Translations under genes and position numbers: made by a program
DNA from: JBNARI01 sp049718765
GTDB lineage: Bacteria; Bacillota; Sulfobacillia; DUMF01
Direction of reading: 5' to 3'
Length of the DNA stretch: 53,489 nucleotides
Assembly (NCBI GenBank): GCA_049718765.1
Contig: JBNARI010000014.1
Location: 1 to 53,489, forward strand
The notes under the pieces: generated by a model
Told to the model about the DNA's origin: nothing
Database searches by the model: none
Seen by the model: only the letters and a program-made list of their open reading frames with translations
Part shown: positions 42,745-49,819 of the stretch, in pieces
Position numbering within the stretch: position 1 is the first letter of the stretch
Layout: the number at the start of each line of letters is the position of its first letter

Positions 42745-43214
42745 GTACGCAAATTTGCGAAGAAGCCTTTCATGAGTGTAGAGCATTCCTCAGCAAGCAC
42801 GCCAGCGATGACCTCTACCCTGTGGTTGAGAGCTGGGTTCCTCGGTAGGTCCAGCAAGGAACCACAGGCGCCTGCTCTTGGATCAGCAGCCCCATAGACC
42901 AGGCGGTCGATGCGCGAGAGCACCAGGGCACCAGCACACATAGGACACGGCTCAATTGTGCAGTACAGAGTGCAACCAGTAAGGCGCCAGCGCCCCAGGT
43001 TCTGGCTAGCTGCGCGGATGGCCAGCATCTCAGCGTGGGCAGTTGGGTCGTTGGTAGACTCCCTCAAGTTGTGGGCTGCGGCCACCACTTGGTCATTGCA
43101 GACCACCACAGCCCCTACTGGCACTTCCCCCGCGTCGTACGCCAATTGTGCCTGAGCGAGGGCGAGTTTCATGAAGTATTCATGGTCTGGCACTTGACTG
43201 GTCATCGGGCGCAT
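42723..43214 (-). CDS. tadA: tRNA-specific adenosine deaminase TadA
   Basis: 163 residues. Zinc and catalytic residues HAE at 60-62 and PCPMC with Cys90 and Cys93; N-terminal EVPVGAVVV and the C-terminal LMKGFFANLR helix are as in TadA. It converts A34 of tRNA-Arg(ACG) to inosine. A second ATG (43205) is also possible; neither has a strong site. The last seven codons (TEGCRSG and stop) are made from the 5' end of tRNA-Ser(CGA), so the gene overlaps a tRNA. It lies just after tRNA-Arg(CCT) in the tRNA cluster. Confidence 0.92.
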   Translation of the reverse strand: MRPMTSQVPDHEYFMKLALAQAQLAYDAGEVPVGAVVVCNDQVVAAAHNLRESTNDPTAHAEMLAIRAASQNLGRWRLTGCTLYCTIEPCPMCAGALVLSRIDRLVYGAADPRAGACGSLLDLPRNPALNHRVEVIAGVLAEECSTLMKGFFANLRTEGCRSG

Positions 43215-43229
43215 GCTCTCAGGGACAAC

Positions 43230-43308
43230 TGGTGCGCCCGGGAGGACTCGAACCTCCGGCTGACGGGGATTAGGAATCCCCCGCTCTGTCCACCTGAGCT
43301 ACGGGCGC
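43230..43308 (-). tRNA. tRNA-Arg (anticodon CCT)
   Basis: 79 bases with CCA. Acceptor GCGCCCG/CGGGCGC, D arm GCTCAGGTGGACAGAGC, anticodon loop TTCCTAA, T loop TTCGAGT. Reads AGG. Confidence 0.93.
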
Positions 43309-43358
43309 ACTTATACTTAAAGATGCCTATATTTAATGTGTCAATGACCGCATTAATA

Positions 43359-43435
43359 TGGCGCGCCCGGCAGGATTCGAACCTGCGGCCTCCGGATTCG
43401 TAGTCCGTTACTCTATCCAGCTGAGCTACGGGCGC
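43359..43435 (-). tRNA. tRNA-Arg (anticodon ACG)
   Basis: 77 bases with CCA. Acceptor GCGCCCG/CGGGCGC, anticodon loop CTACGAA. The A34 is the expected TadA target, giving inosine to read CGU, CGC and CGA. Confidence 0.95.
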
Positions 43436-43445
43436 ATGCATGAGA

Positions 43446-43542
43446 TGGCGGAGAGGGAGGGATTCGAACCCTCGCTAGGGCCTTATCAGCCCTACTACAG
43501 GTTTAGCAAACCCGCCCCTTCAGCCTACTTGGGTACCTCTCC
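43446..43542 (-). tRNA. tRNA-Ser (anticodon GCT)
   Basis: 97 bases with CCA. Acceptor GGAGAGG/CCTCTCC, anticodon loop TTGCTAA, long variable arm, T loop TTCGAAT. Reads AGC and AGU. Confidence 0.95.
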
Positions 43543-43607
43543 GCACTGATCAACACAGCTAACAAGGATGTTACCACGTGTAATTGGCGATGGCAAGATT
43601 CAGTTGT

Positions 43608-43692
43608 TGGCGGAGGGGACAGGATTCGAACCTGCAAGCCCGTTAGGGCGGTGGTTTTCAAGACCACTGCGTTACCGTTACGCTACCCCTCC
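43608..43692 (-). tRNA. tRNA-Ser (anticodon TGA)
   Basis: 85 bases with CCA. Acceptor GGAGGGG/CCCCTCC, anticodon loop CTTGAAA, variable arm CGCCCTAACGGGC. First tRNA of the cluster; a -10-like TATACT (43724-43719) lies 27 bases upstream. Reads UCA. Confidence 0.95.
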
Positions 43693-43718
43693 GCATCTTG
43701 CATCGGTTTGCAGTGTAG

Positions 43719-43724
43719 AGTATA
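43719..43724 (-). promoter_or_regulatory. Possible -10 (TATACT) of the tRNA cluster
   Basis: TATACT on the minus strand, 27 bases before tRNA-Ser(TGA). The -35 position (TGGCTT) is poor and overlaps the terminator of the upstream small RNA. Confidence 0.4.
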
Positions 43725-43736
43725 GCAAAAGCGAAC

Positions 43737-43873
43737 AAAAAAAGCCAGACGCTGGGATGGGCTCCCAGTCGTCGAGGCCGGGAAACGTGAGGCTTTCTAG
43801 GCTATATGAACGCGTGGACTTTTGGACCTGTGCGGTTGGTTTGAGACCGATAAGACGTCCAGCGTCCGGCTCT
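43737..43873 (-). ncRNA. Candidate independent small RNA between serS and the tRNA cluster
   Basis: About 137 nt. The predicted start lies at 43872-43874, a few bases from the 5' half of a 12-bp closing stem (GCCGGACGCTGG, 43870-43859). The 3' half (CCAGCGTCTGGC, 43755-43744) ends directly at seven T. A competing local stem (CTGGGA/TCCCAG) lies just before the 3' half. Ends joined by a long stem recall 6S-like RNA, but no family motif is recognised. A 76-codon frame covers the region but has no ribosome site and would run into the tRNA. Confidence 0.65.
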
Positions 43874-43879
43874 GTCCAT

Positions 43880-43908
43880 ATCATAAAAGGAAGGACAGCC
43901 AAAGTCAA
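43880..43908 (-). promoter_or_regulatory. Strong sigma-A promoter of the candidate small RNA
   Basis: TTGACT (43908-43903), 17-base spacer, TATGAT (43885-43880) on the minus strand: ten of twelve consensus positions. No protein gene follows it, only the small RNA and then the tRNAs. Confidence 0.75.
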
Positions 43909-44009
43909 GGAGCGTTGGATCGATGGGGGGCAGCAGGCTGTATTGGGCGGGGATTGCTCATGCGTAGAGGAGCGATAGATAGACTCTTGGGTGTGGTCGG
44001 AAGCTGGGA

Positions 44010-44039
44010 GGGGGTCGGGGCGCGTGGGCCGGGACCCCC
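44010..44039 (-). terminator. Stem-loop after serS
   Basis: GGGGGTC and GACCCCC pair with a 16-base loop, 26 bases after the serS stop. No T-tract follows on the minus strand, so this is at best a weak or factor-assisted end. Confidence 0.35.
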
Positions 44040-44064
44040 AGTGCGCGGATGGGTGGAGCGGGTG

Positions 44065-45345
44065 TTAGCTGGGAGGCTGGATGACCTGGATCCCATCCAT
44101 GTAAGGCCTAAGAGCTGGTGGGATGACCACGGAGCCGTCGGGTTGCTGGTAGTTTTCGAGGATAGCAGCCATGGTGCGGCCCACTGCGACTCCGGAGCCG
44201 TTGAGAGTATGGACGAATTCAGGCTTTTCGTTTGGGCCGCGCCTAAAGCGGATGTTGGCCCGGCGAGCCTGGTAGTCTTCAAAATTGGAGCAGGATGAGA
44301 TCTCCTTGTATCCGTTATAGCTAGGCAGCCAGACTTCGAGGTCGTAAGTTTTGGCGGAGGAGAAGCTCATGTCCCCGGTGCAAAGGAGCACGACTCTATA
44401 TGGCAGGCCAAGGCGCTGGAGCACGTCTTCAGCGTCTCTCACCAGGGATTCCAGCTCCTCGTAGGAGCGTTCCGGCAGTGAAAACTTGACGAGCTCGACT
44501 TTGTTGAATTGGTGGTTCCTTATGAGGCCCCGGGTGTCACGACCTGCTGCCCCTGCCTCGGCTCGGAAGCATGCGCTGTATGCAACGTAGTAGAGTGGAA
44601 GCTCAGCTGCGTTCAGGATTTCGTCCCTGTGGATGTTGGTCACTGGCACTTCCGCAGTTGGGATGAGGAACATGTCGTTGTTGGCTACGCGGAACATGTC
44701 CTCTTCAAACTTGGGCAATTGACCCGTGCCTGTCATGCAGTCCCGTGTCACGAGGAAAGGCGGGAAAACTTCTTTGTAACCGTGTTCCTTGGTGTGCAGA
44801 TCGAGCATGAAGTTGATTAGGGCGCGTTCAAGCCTAGCCCCCAGGCCTTTGAGCAGGGCAAAGCGGGACCCGGAGAGCTTGGCTGCACGCTCGAAATCTA
44901 GTATGTCCAGCTGCGCCCCCAGGTCCCAGTGGGACTTGGGCTCGAACTCGAAGCGGTGGGGTTCGCCCCAGCGACGCACCTCCACGTTGCCCTTGTCGTC
45001 TTCCCCGATGGGAACTGTGGTATGAGGTATGTTTGGAATGTAGAGAAGTATGTTATTAATTGTGGCCTCGATTTCGGCGAGCCTAGAGTCAAGTTCCTTT
45101 ATGCGCGGAGTCATCTGCTTGACCTCTCGCGCGATTTCGTCTGCAGCCTTGCCTTCTTTCTTGAGCCTTGCAATTTCTTCTGACGCTCGGTTGCGCTGGG
45201 CTTTGAGCGCCTCGACTTCGGCAATTATTTCACGCCTCTCCTTGTCCAGAGCGAGCAGTCGGTCAATGCCCGCGTCGGCCTTCTTGGCGCGGAGTGCGGC
45301 CTTTACTCCTTCCGGGTCATTTCTTATTCGCCTGATATCGAGCAT
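44065..45345 (-). CDS. serS: Seryl-tRNA synthetase
   Basis: 426 residues, class II. The N-terminal coiled-coil arm that grips the serine tRNA variable arm is visible (about 30-110, charged heptads). Motif 2 is FRAEAGAAGRDTRGLIRNHQ (20 residues), motif 3 GSGVAVGRTMAAILENYQ. ATG 45345 follows TAGGAGGCGTTAAGCAC. It overlaps nothing essential of mtnA but its longer frame would. Third gene of the T-box-controlled mtnP-mtnA-serS unit, followed downstream by all four serine tRNA genes. Confidence 0.97.
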   Translation of the reverse strand: MLDIRRIRNDPEGVKAALRAKKADAGIDRLLALDKERREIIAEVEALKAQRNRASEEIARLKKEGKAADEIAREVKQMTPRIKELDSRLAEIEATINNILLYIPNIPHTTVPIGEDDKGNVEVRRWGEPHRFEFEPKSHWDLGAQLDILDFERAAKLSGSRFALLKGLGARLERALINFMLDLHTKEHGYKEVFPPFLVTRDCMTGTGQLPKFEEDMFRVANNDMFLIPTAEVPVTNIHRDEILNAAELPLYYVAYSACFRAEAGAAGRDTRGLIRNHQFNKVELVKFSLPERSYEELESLVRDAEDVLQRLGLPYRVVLLCTGDMSFSSAKTYDLEVWLPSYNGYKEISSCSNFEDYQARRANIRFRRGPNEKPEFVHTLNGSGVAVGRTMAAILENYQQPDGSVVIPPALRPYMDGIQVIQPPS

Positions 45346-45373
45346 GTGCTTAACGCCTCCTAAGGGATCCAGT

Positions 45374-46450
45374 TTATGTAGTAAGATGAAGAAGCCCACG
45401 GAGCGCCTGTTCGTACGGCGGTCTGACCACGCCCCGGTTAGTGACTATGGCTGAAACGAGACTGGCCGGGGTGACGTCGAACGCCGGGTTGAGGGCTTGA
45501 ACTCCTTCGGGGGCTACGTGGATACCGCCGATTGTTGTGACCTCTTCGGGCGACCTTTCCTCCACGACGATTGCTTCTCCGGAGGGTGTGCTCAGGTCAA
45601 TTGTGGAGGTGGGGGCTGCTACAAAGAAAGGTATGTTGTGGGCGCGGCACAGCACAGCAAGGGAGTAGGTACCGATCTTGTTTGCTACATCTCCATTGGC
45701 TGCAATCCTATCTGCACCGACGATCACAGCGTGTACCAAGCCCCGTTTCATAAGGTACCCTGCCGCGTTGTCAGTAATCAGTACTACCGGGATGTGATCC
45801 TGTATTAACTCCCAAGCGGTGAGTCTAGCTCCTTGGAGCAAGGGCCTGGTCTCGTCCACGTAGACTGTAAACTTCTTACCAAGATGATATGCTTTGCGGA
45901 TAACGCCCAGGGCGGTGCCATATCCGCCGGTGGCGAGAGCACCGGCGTTACAGTGGGTGAGCACGCCTCCCTGATCGGGAAGAAGAGGTGCGCCGTGCTC
46001 CGCCATGCGGAGATTCATCTGGACGTCCTCTTGTTCGATCGAGGCGGCTTCGCGTTCGACTGCGAGTGCAATGTCAATGGGCTGAACTGCTTTTTGCAAG
46101 GCGTTTGCAGCGGTGCGCATTGTTCTGGCCACCGCCCAAGACAGATTGACGGCGGTAGGACGAGCTTGCACCAGGAGTTGGGCTGCAGGCTCCAAGAGAC
46201 TCAAGAGGTCACGAGGCGATGGACAATTGGGGAGTTGGCTCCAGGCCTCCACCGCCAGGGCGTAGGCTGCCGTTATGCCGATGGCAGGGGCGCCGCGCAC
46301 CACCATTTGTTTGATGGCGACTGCCGCTTCTTGGGCCGACCTACAGTCGCGATAAACAGTCTGGGAGGGCAGCGCCCGTTGGTCGAGCAGGCGCAGTGTG
46401 GCCTCGCTTCCTGTGCGGAAATAAGTTATTGGCTTAAGCATAAGGTGCAT
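45374..46450 (-). CDS. mtnA: Methylthioribose-1-phosphate isomerase
   Basis: 358 residues. Motifs: RGAPAIGITAAYALAVEAW, catalytic Cys in THCNAGALATGGYGTALG, catalytic Asp in VGADRIAANGDVANKIGTY. It converts 5-methylthioribose-1-phosphate to the ribulose form in methionine salvage. Two ATGs (46450 and 46441) are open; AGGAG precedes both at imperfect spacing. It follows mtnP after 6 bases, with mtnP giving its substrate directly. Confidence 0.94.
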   Translation of the reverse strand: MHLMLKPITYFRTGSEATLRLLDQRALPSQTVYRDCRSAQEAAVAIKQMVVRGAPAIGITAAYALAVEAWSQLPNCPSPRDLLSLLEPAAQLLVQARPTAVNLSWAVARTMRTAANALQKAVQPIDIALAVEREAASIEQEDVQMNLRMAEHGAPLLPDQGGVLTHCNAGALATGGYGTALGVIRKAYHLGKKFTVYVDETRPLLQGARLTAWELIQDHIPVVLITDNAAGYLMKRGLVHAVIVGADRIAANGDVANKIGTYSLAVLCRAHNIPFFVAAPTSTIDLSTPSGEAIVVEERSPEEVTTIGGIHVAPEGVQALNPAFDVTPASLVSAIVTNRGVVRPPYEQALRGLLHLTT

Positions 46451-46456
46451 CGTCTC

Positions 46457-47260
46457 CTATAGCATGCGTGCGGCTGCAATGTGCTGCGCGCACCCTGCAC
46501 CGCACTGGTCAGGTATGTTTTTCACCATTTCCAGAAGGAGGCTGCGAAGTTTGCCCAGGTTTTCTTGAAACACCCGCAAAACCTCACCGTGGCTCACGGG
46601 CTTTATGTCAGGGCGGCCTTCCAGGCCAACGTCGTAGTCAGTAATCAGGGATATGTTGACATAACACATCCCCAATTCCCTGGCTAACACTACCTCGGGA
46701 TACTGGGTCATGTTGATCACCTGCCAGCCCATTCCAGAGAACCAGCGGCTTTCGGCCCTTGTTGAGAATCTGGGGCCTTGGATGACGACTACTGTGCCTT
46801 TGTCGTGGACTGGAAGGGCGAGGCTACGGGAGCAGTCGATGGCAATCCTGCGCAGTTCAGGGCAGTATGGATCTGCTGTGCTTATGTGTGTGGTTATGGG
46901 ACCATCAAAGAAGGTGTCCTTCCGGCCCCAGGTTCGGTCCACAAACTGGTCGCAGATAACGAAGTCACCTGGCTTTATTTCCGGTTGGAGACTGCCCGCA
47001 GCGCACGGCGCAATTACCCGTTTTACGCCAAGTTCTTTCATGGCCCAAAGGTTGGCTCTGTAGTTTATCATGTGGGGCGGATACTGGTGCTGTTTGCCGT
47101 GCCTGGGTAGGAATGCTACTTTGCGCCCTGATATTTCGGCTATGGCAATGGTGTCGCTAGGGGCTCCGAAAGGAGTGTCAATCTTTACTTCACGTACACC
47201 TTCGAGAAAGCTGTAAAAACCTGAACCGCCAAAGATTCCGATTTCTGCTTGGCAGGGCAT
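46457..47260 (-). CDS. mtnP: S-methyl-5'-thioadenosine phosphorylase
   Basis: 267 residues, MTAP type of the purine nucleoside phosphorylase family. Phosphate-binding IFGGSGFYSF at the N-terminus; LPRHGKQHQYPPHMINYRAN, APCAAGSL, IQGPRFSTRAES and NMTQYPEVVLARE follow (each within 20 residues). It releases adenine and methylthioribose-1-phosphate for MtnA. ATG 47260 follows GTAGGAGGTGGAACTTAG. First gene after the T-box. Confidence 0.94.
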   Translation of the reverse strand: MPCQAEIGIFGGSGFYSFLEGVREVKIDTPFGAPSDTIAIAEISGRKVAFLPRHGKQHQYPPHMINYRANLWAMKELGVKRVIAPCAAGSLQPEIKPGDFVICDQFVDRTWGRKDTFFDGPITTHISTADPYCPELRRIAIDCSRSLALPVHDKGTVVVIQGPRFSTRAESRWFSGMGWQVINMTQYPEVVLARELGMCYVNISLITDYDVGLEGRPDIKPVSHGEVLRVFQENLGKLRSLLLEMVKNIPDQCGAGCAQHIAAARML

Positions 47261-47291
47261 CTAAGTTCCACCTCCTACGTGTGTTTTGGAA

Positions 47292-47540
47292 TACAAAAGC
47301 CTCTCACCCCAGGGGCGAGAGGCATGTCTCGCGGTGCCACCCTGCTTCCACGTCGGAAGCGACGTACTCGCAAGGCTTTATCGGGCCAACCGGCAGCTTT
47401 TGAGCGGCGTTGGCGCCCTTTTTCGCTGCACCTTCTGGGGTGGACGCTCCCTGGTGTCCCAGCTGGTTCGCACCGACCACCAGCTCGCTGCTGTTGGGCC
47501 GCCGTGAGTGCCCCTTCATCAGGAAGTCGTGGCACGTTTT
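47292..47540 (-). promoter_or_regulatory. T-box leader, serine-type by context
   Basis: On the minus strand the T-box core AGCAGGGTGGCACCGCGAG lies just before the terminator GCCTCTC/GAGAGGC (47299-47323) and TTTTG. Stem I has an apical GGTGCGAACC and the distal stem AGCTGGT/ACCAGCT. The descending strand holds AGC and, three bases on, TCC followed by A; both are serine codons and TCC-A fits the specifier pattern best. Uncharged serine tRNA should allow read-through into mtnP-mtnA-serS. The specifier was not settled by folding. Confidence 0.9.
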
Positions 47541-47546
47541 GACTGA

Positions 47547-47575
47547 ATTATATCTAACTTTTTCGATGAAATCCA
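47547..47575 (-). promoter_or_regulatory. Promoter of the T-box transcript
   Basis: Perfect -10 TATAAT (47552-47547) with a weak -35 (TGGATT, 47575-47570) at 17-base spacing, on the minus strand, facing away from the rpmH promoter. Confidence 0.65.
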
Positions 47576-47595
47576 GGGGAGAGGGGGTGGTTTGC

Positions 47596-47625
47596 TTGAC
47601 TCCAGGAAAAGGGGGCAGATATAAT
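47596..47625 (+). promoter_or_regulatory. Strong promoter of the rpmH operon
   Basis: TTGACT (47596-47601), 18-base spacer, TATAAT (47620-47625), followed by a T-rich start. It lies 46 bases before rpmH, divergent from the T-box promoter. Confidence 0.8.
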
Positions 47626-47670
47626 CTTTTTGCGTTACTTAGCTGGTTTGTCTGACGGAGGTAGTAGGCG

Positions 47671-47808
47671 ATGAAGAGGACGTGGCAACCGAAAAAACTA
47701 AGGAGACGTAGGGTGCATGGCTTCAGGGCCAGGATGAAGACCAAGAGCGGCAGGAATGTTCTCAAAAGGAGGAGGCTCAAGGGGCGGAAGAGGTTGTGCG
47801 TTGCCTGA
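47671..47808 (+). CDS. rpmH: Ribosomal protein bL34
   Basis: 45 residues, extremely basic, reading MKRTWQPKKLRRRRVHGF then RARMKTKSGRNVLKRRRLKG, the standard L34 sequence pattern. GACGGAGGTAGTAGGCG precedes the ATG. Heads the rpmH-rnpA-yidD-yidC-jag-mnmE-mnmG-rsmG run. In most Firmicutes this gene is divergent from dnaA across the origin; here it lies far to the right on the same strand. Confidence 0.97.
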   Translation: MKRTWQPKKLRRRRVHGFRARMKTKSGRNVLKRRRLKGRKRLCVA

Positions 47809-47892
47809 AGGCACCCGAGGCGGGAGCGCGTGCGTGATGCTAAGCCCGGCGCGCTTTTCGTATTTTAGGATTCGTTTTGGGGAGAAGTAGTT

Positions 47893-48237
47893 GTGAGGCA
47901 AGCTTGGATTCGGAAACGAGGGGAGTATTTGAAGGTATTCCGAGGCGGAGAGAAGCGCGTGGGGCGGAATGTGAACGTCTGGGTGCTACGAGGTCAGCCT
48001 GACCGCAGGTTGGGGGTAATTGTGGCCAAAGCTGCTGTTCGGAAGGCTGTAAGGCGAAACCGTCTTAAGAGGGTTCTGCGGGAGAGCTGGAGGAATCGGT
48101 TGAAGAGCGTTGAGGATGGGGCTTGGGTGGTTGTTAGCGTGTCCAAGCGGATGGTTGGAGAGAGAGAACTGGTGGAGGAGTTCTGGAGAATACTCAAGGA
48201 GCGCGGAGTGGCAGATGGAGACGTGGAAGCGCCTTGA
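47893..48237 (+). CDS. rnpA: Ribonuclease P protein component
   Basis: 114 residues, basic. Signature AVRRNRLKRVLRESWR near 53-68, the RNR motif that binds the catalytic RNA. Matures tRNA 5' ends. GTG 47893 follows GGGGAGAAGTAGTT. It overlaps the start of yidD by 23 bases. Confidence 0.95.
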   Translation: MRQAWIRKRGEYLKVFRGGEKRVGRNVNVWVLRGQPDRRLGVIVAKAAVRKAVRRNRLKRVLRESWRNRLKSVEDGAWVVVSVSKRMVGERELVEEFWRILKERGVADGDVEAP

Positions 48238-48454
48238 CAGGGCTGCGGTCAGGGTTGCGGTTGGTGCGATAAGGGCATACCAGGAACTCTTGAGCCCCCT
48301 TAAGAAGCCCTGTTGCCGGTATTATCCGAGTTGTTCTAGGTACGCTGTGGATGCGCTGGAGAAGTATGGTATAGTGAGGGGTAGTGCGATGGCTCTGTGG
48401 AGGGTGCTCAGGTGCAATCCTTTCAGTAGGGGTGGATATGACCCTGTGAAGTAG
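48215..48454 (+). CDS. yidD: Membrane protein insertion efficiency factor YidD
   Basis: 79 residues. Family core GAIRAYQELLSPLKKPCCRY then YPSCSRYAVDALEKYG and CNPFSRGGYDPV. Small membrane-associated protein that assists YidC-dependent insertion. ATG 48215 (GGAGTGGCAG upstream) is preferred to the longer frame that would lie within rnpA. Confidence 0.95.
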   Translation: METWKRLDRAAVRVAVGAIRAYQELLSPLKKPCCRYYPSCSRYAVDALEKYGIVRGSAMALWRVLRCNPFSRGGYDPVK

Positions 48455-48483
48455 CGAGCAGGGTGTTGTGTGGGGGGATAGCG

Positions 48484-49110
48484 TTGGGATTTCTGGCGGA
48501 CGTGATGATGGAGGGCGTCGAGTGGCTGTATCGGGTAAGCGGTAGCTATGGGTTAGCCATAATCCTGTTTACGGTGTTGCTGAGGCTTGTGCTCATGCCC
48601 TTAAGTGTTTCCCAAACAAGGTCGATGCAGAAGCAACAGGAATTACAGCCGATTATTGCGGAGTTGCAGAAGAAGTACAAGAATGACCCCAAGAGGCTCA
48701 ATGAAGAGATGGCTGCGCTTTTCCGGGAAAACCGGGTGAACCCTCTAAGTTCTTGCCTAATGTTGCTAATTCAGATTCCGTTTTTGATTGCGTTCTTGCA
48801 GGCCCTTGAAAGGTACGCGCCGCTCAAAGAAGCTACTTTCCTTTGGATGTCCTTGGGGAAGCCGGATCCGTACATATTGCCGATACTCGCTGGTGCTACC
48901 ACCTATCTGCAGTTTAAGGTTAGCGCTACTGGCACGGACTCGAGTCAGAAAACGATGCTCTATGTGTTCCCAGTATTGATTTGGTGGATGGCCACTCGAT
49001 TTGCAGCAGCGCTTTCCCTGTATTGGGTAGTATCCAACCTGTGGAGCATCGGTGAGAGGTTTGTACTGCCCAAGCCGCAAGTTAAGAAGGGGGAGGCGAA
49101 GAGGCAGTGA
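48484..49110 (+). CDS. yidC: Membrane protein insertase YidC/Oxa1
   Basis: 208 residues with five membrane segments. The conserved Arg of the hydrophilic groove is in LLRLVLMPLSVSQ; the cytoplasmic hairpin is KQQELQPIIAELQKKYKND; PLSSCLMLLIQIPFLIAF and the C-terminal helices follow. No lipobox, unlike the Bacillus lipoprotein form. TTG 48484 is chosen because GGGGGGATAGCG precedes it; a longer frame starts at 48463. Confidence 0.94.
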   Translation: MGFLADVMMEGVEWLYRVSGSYGLAIILFTVLLRLVLMPLSVSQTRSMQKQQELQPIIAELQKKYKNDPKRLNEEMAALFRENRVNPLSSCLMLLIQIPFLIAFLQALERYAPLKEATFLWMSLGKPDPYILPILAGATTYLQFKVSATGTDSSQKTMLYVFPVLIWWMATRFAAALSLYWVVSNLWSIGERFVLPKPQVKKGEAKRQ

Positions 49111-49730
49111 GGGTTGTGGAGAAGAGAGGACGCTCGGTTGACGAGGCTGTTAACGCGGCGTTGGCTGAGCTTGGCCTGTCCAGGGATGAAGTTGAGGTGG
49201 AGGTGCTAGAAGAGCCGTCGAAGGGCCTTTTCGGCCTTCTGGGCGGAAGGGAGGCTCTAGTTCGGGTCAGGGAGAAGCAGAGTAAGGCGAGGAAATGCAA
49301 GCAGCTTCTGGAGGAAGTGTTTAAGGCCATCGGGGTGAAGGCAGAGGTTTCGGTGCGCGAGACAGAAGGGTACATTTTCGTGGACGTAGTGGGGGACTCT
49401 GCTGGGATCCTGATTGGGCACAAGGGAAGGACCCTGGATGCGCTACAGTATTTAGTGAACCTGGCTGTTGGGAAGGGCACGCAAGACAAGAGGAAAGTGG
49501 TAGTGGACATTGGGGCTTACCGCAAGCGGCGTGAAGAGACGTTGAGGCGGGTTGCCGACAAGGCTGGGGAGAGGGTTCGACGTACAGGTCGGGCTGTCTC
49601 GTTGGAGCCGATGAGCGCAGCCGAAAGGCGGATAGTTCACATGGCGCTGCAAGGCAACCCCCATGTGTGCACTCATAGCGAAGGTCAGGAGCCGTTTAGG
49701 CACGTTGTGATAACTCCCAGAAAGGGATGA
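49107..49730 (+). CDS. jag: RNA-binding protein Jag/KhpB
   Basis: 207 residues: Jag-N domain (KRGRSVDEAVNAALAELGL and KGLFGLLGGREALV), a KH domain with ILIGHKGRTLDALQYLVN, and an R3H domain with SAAERRIVHMALQ. A post-transcriptional regulator in Gram-positives. GTG 49107 overlaps the yidC stop (GTGA). Confidence 0.94.
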   Translation: MRVVEKRGRSVDEAVNAALAELGLSRDEVEVEVLEEPSKGLFGLLGGREALVRVREKQSKARKCKQLLEEVFKAIGVKAEVSVRETEGYIFVDVVGDSAGILIGHKGRTLDALQYLVNLAVGKGTQDKRKVVVDIGAYRKRREETLRRVADKAGERVRRTGRAVSLEPMSAAERRIVHMALQGNPHVCTHSEGQEPFRHVVITPRKG

Positions 49731-49819
49731 CCGTCGCCTAGAAGGAGATCAGGACGGTGTACCGGTGGTTGTTGAAGCCACCGGTTTTTGGCATTTGGTG
49801 GTGTTTGGGGGAAAACTCC

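Noticed and set aside
43737..43873. Naming the small RNA as 6S RNA
   Set aside because: The paired ends fit but the length is short and no conserved central bubble could be identified by eye.
43678..43908. 76-codon minus-strand frame over the candidate small RNA
   Set aside because: Its TTG start coincides with the -35 TTGACT, it has no ribosome site and it runs into a tRNA; the promoter-stem-terminator layout explains the sequence better.
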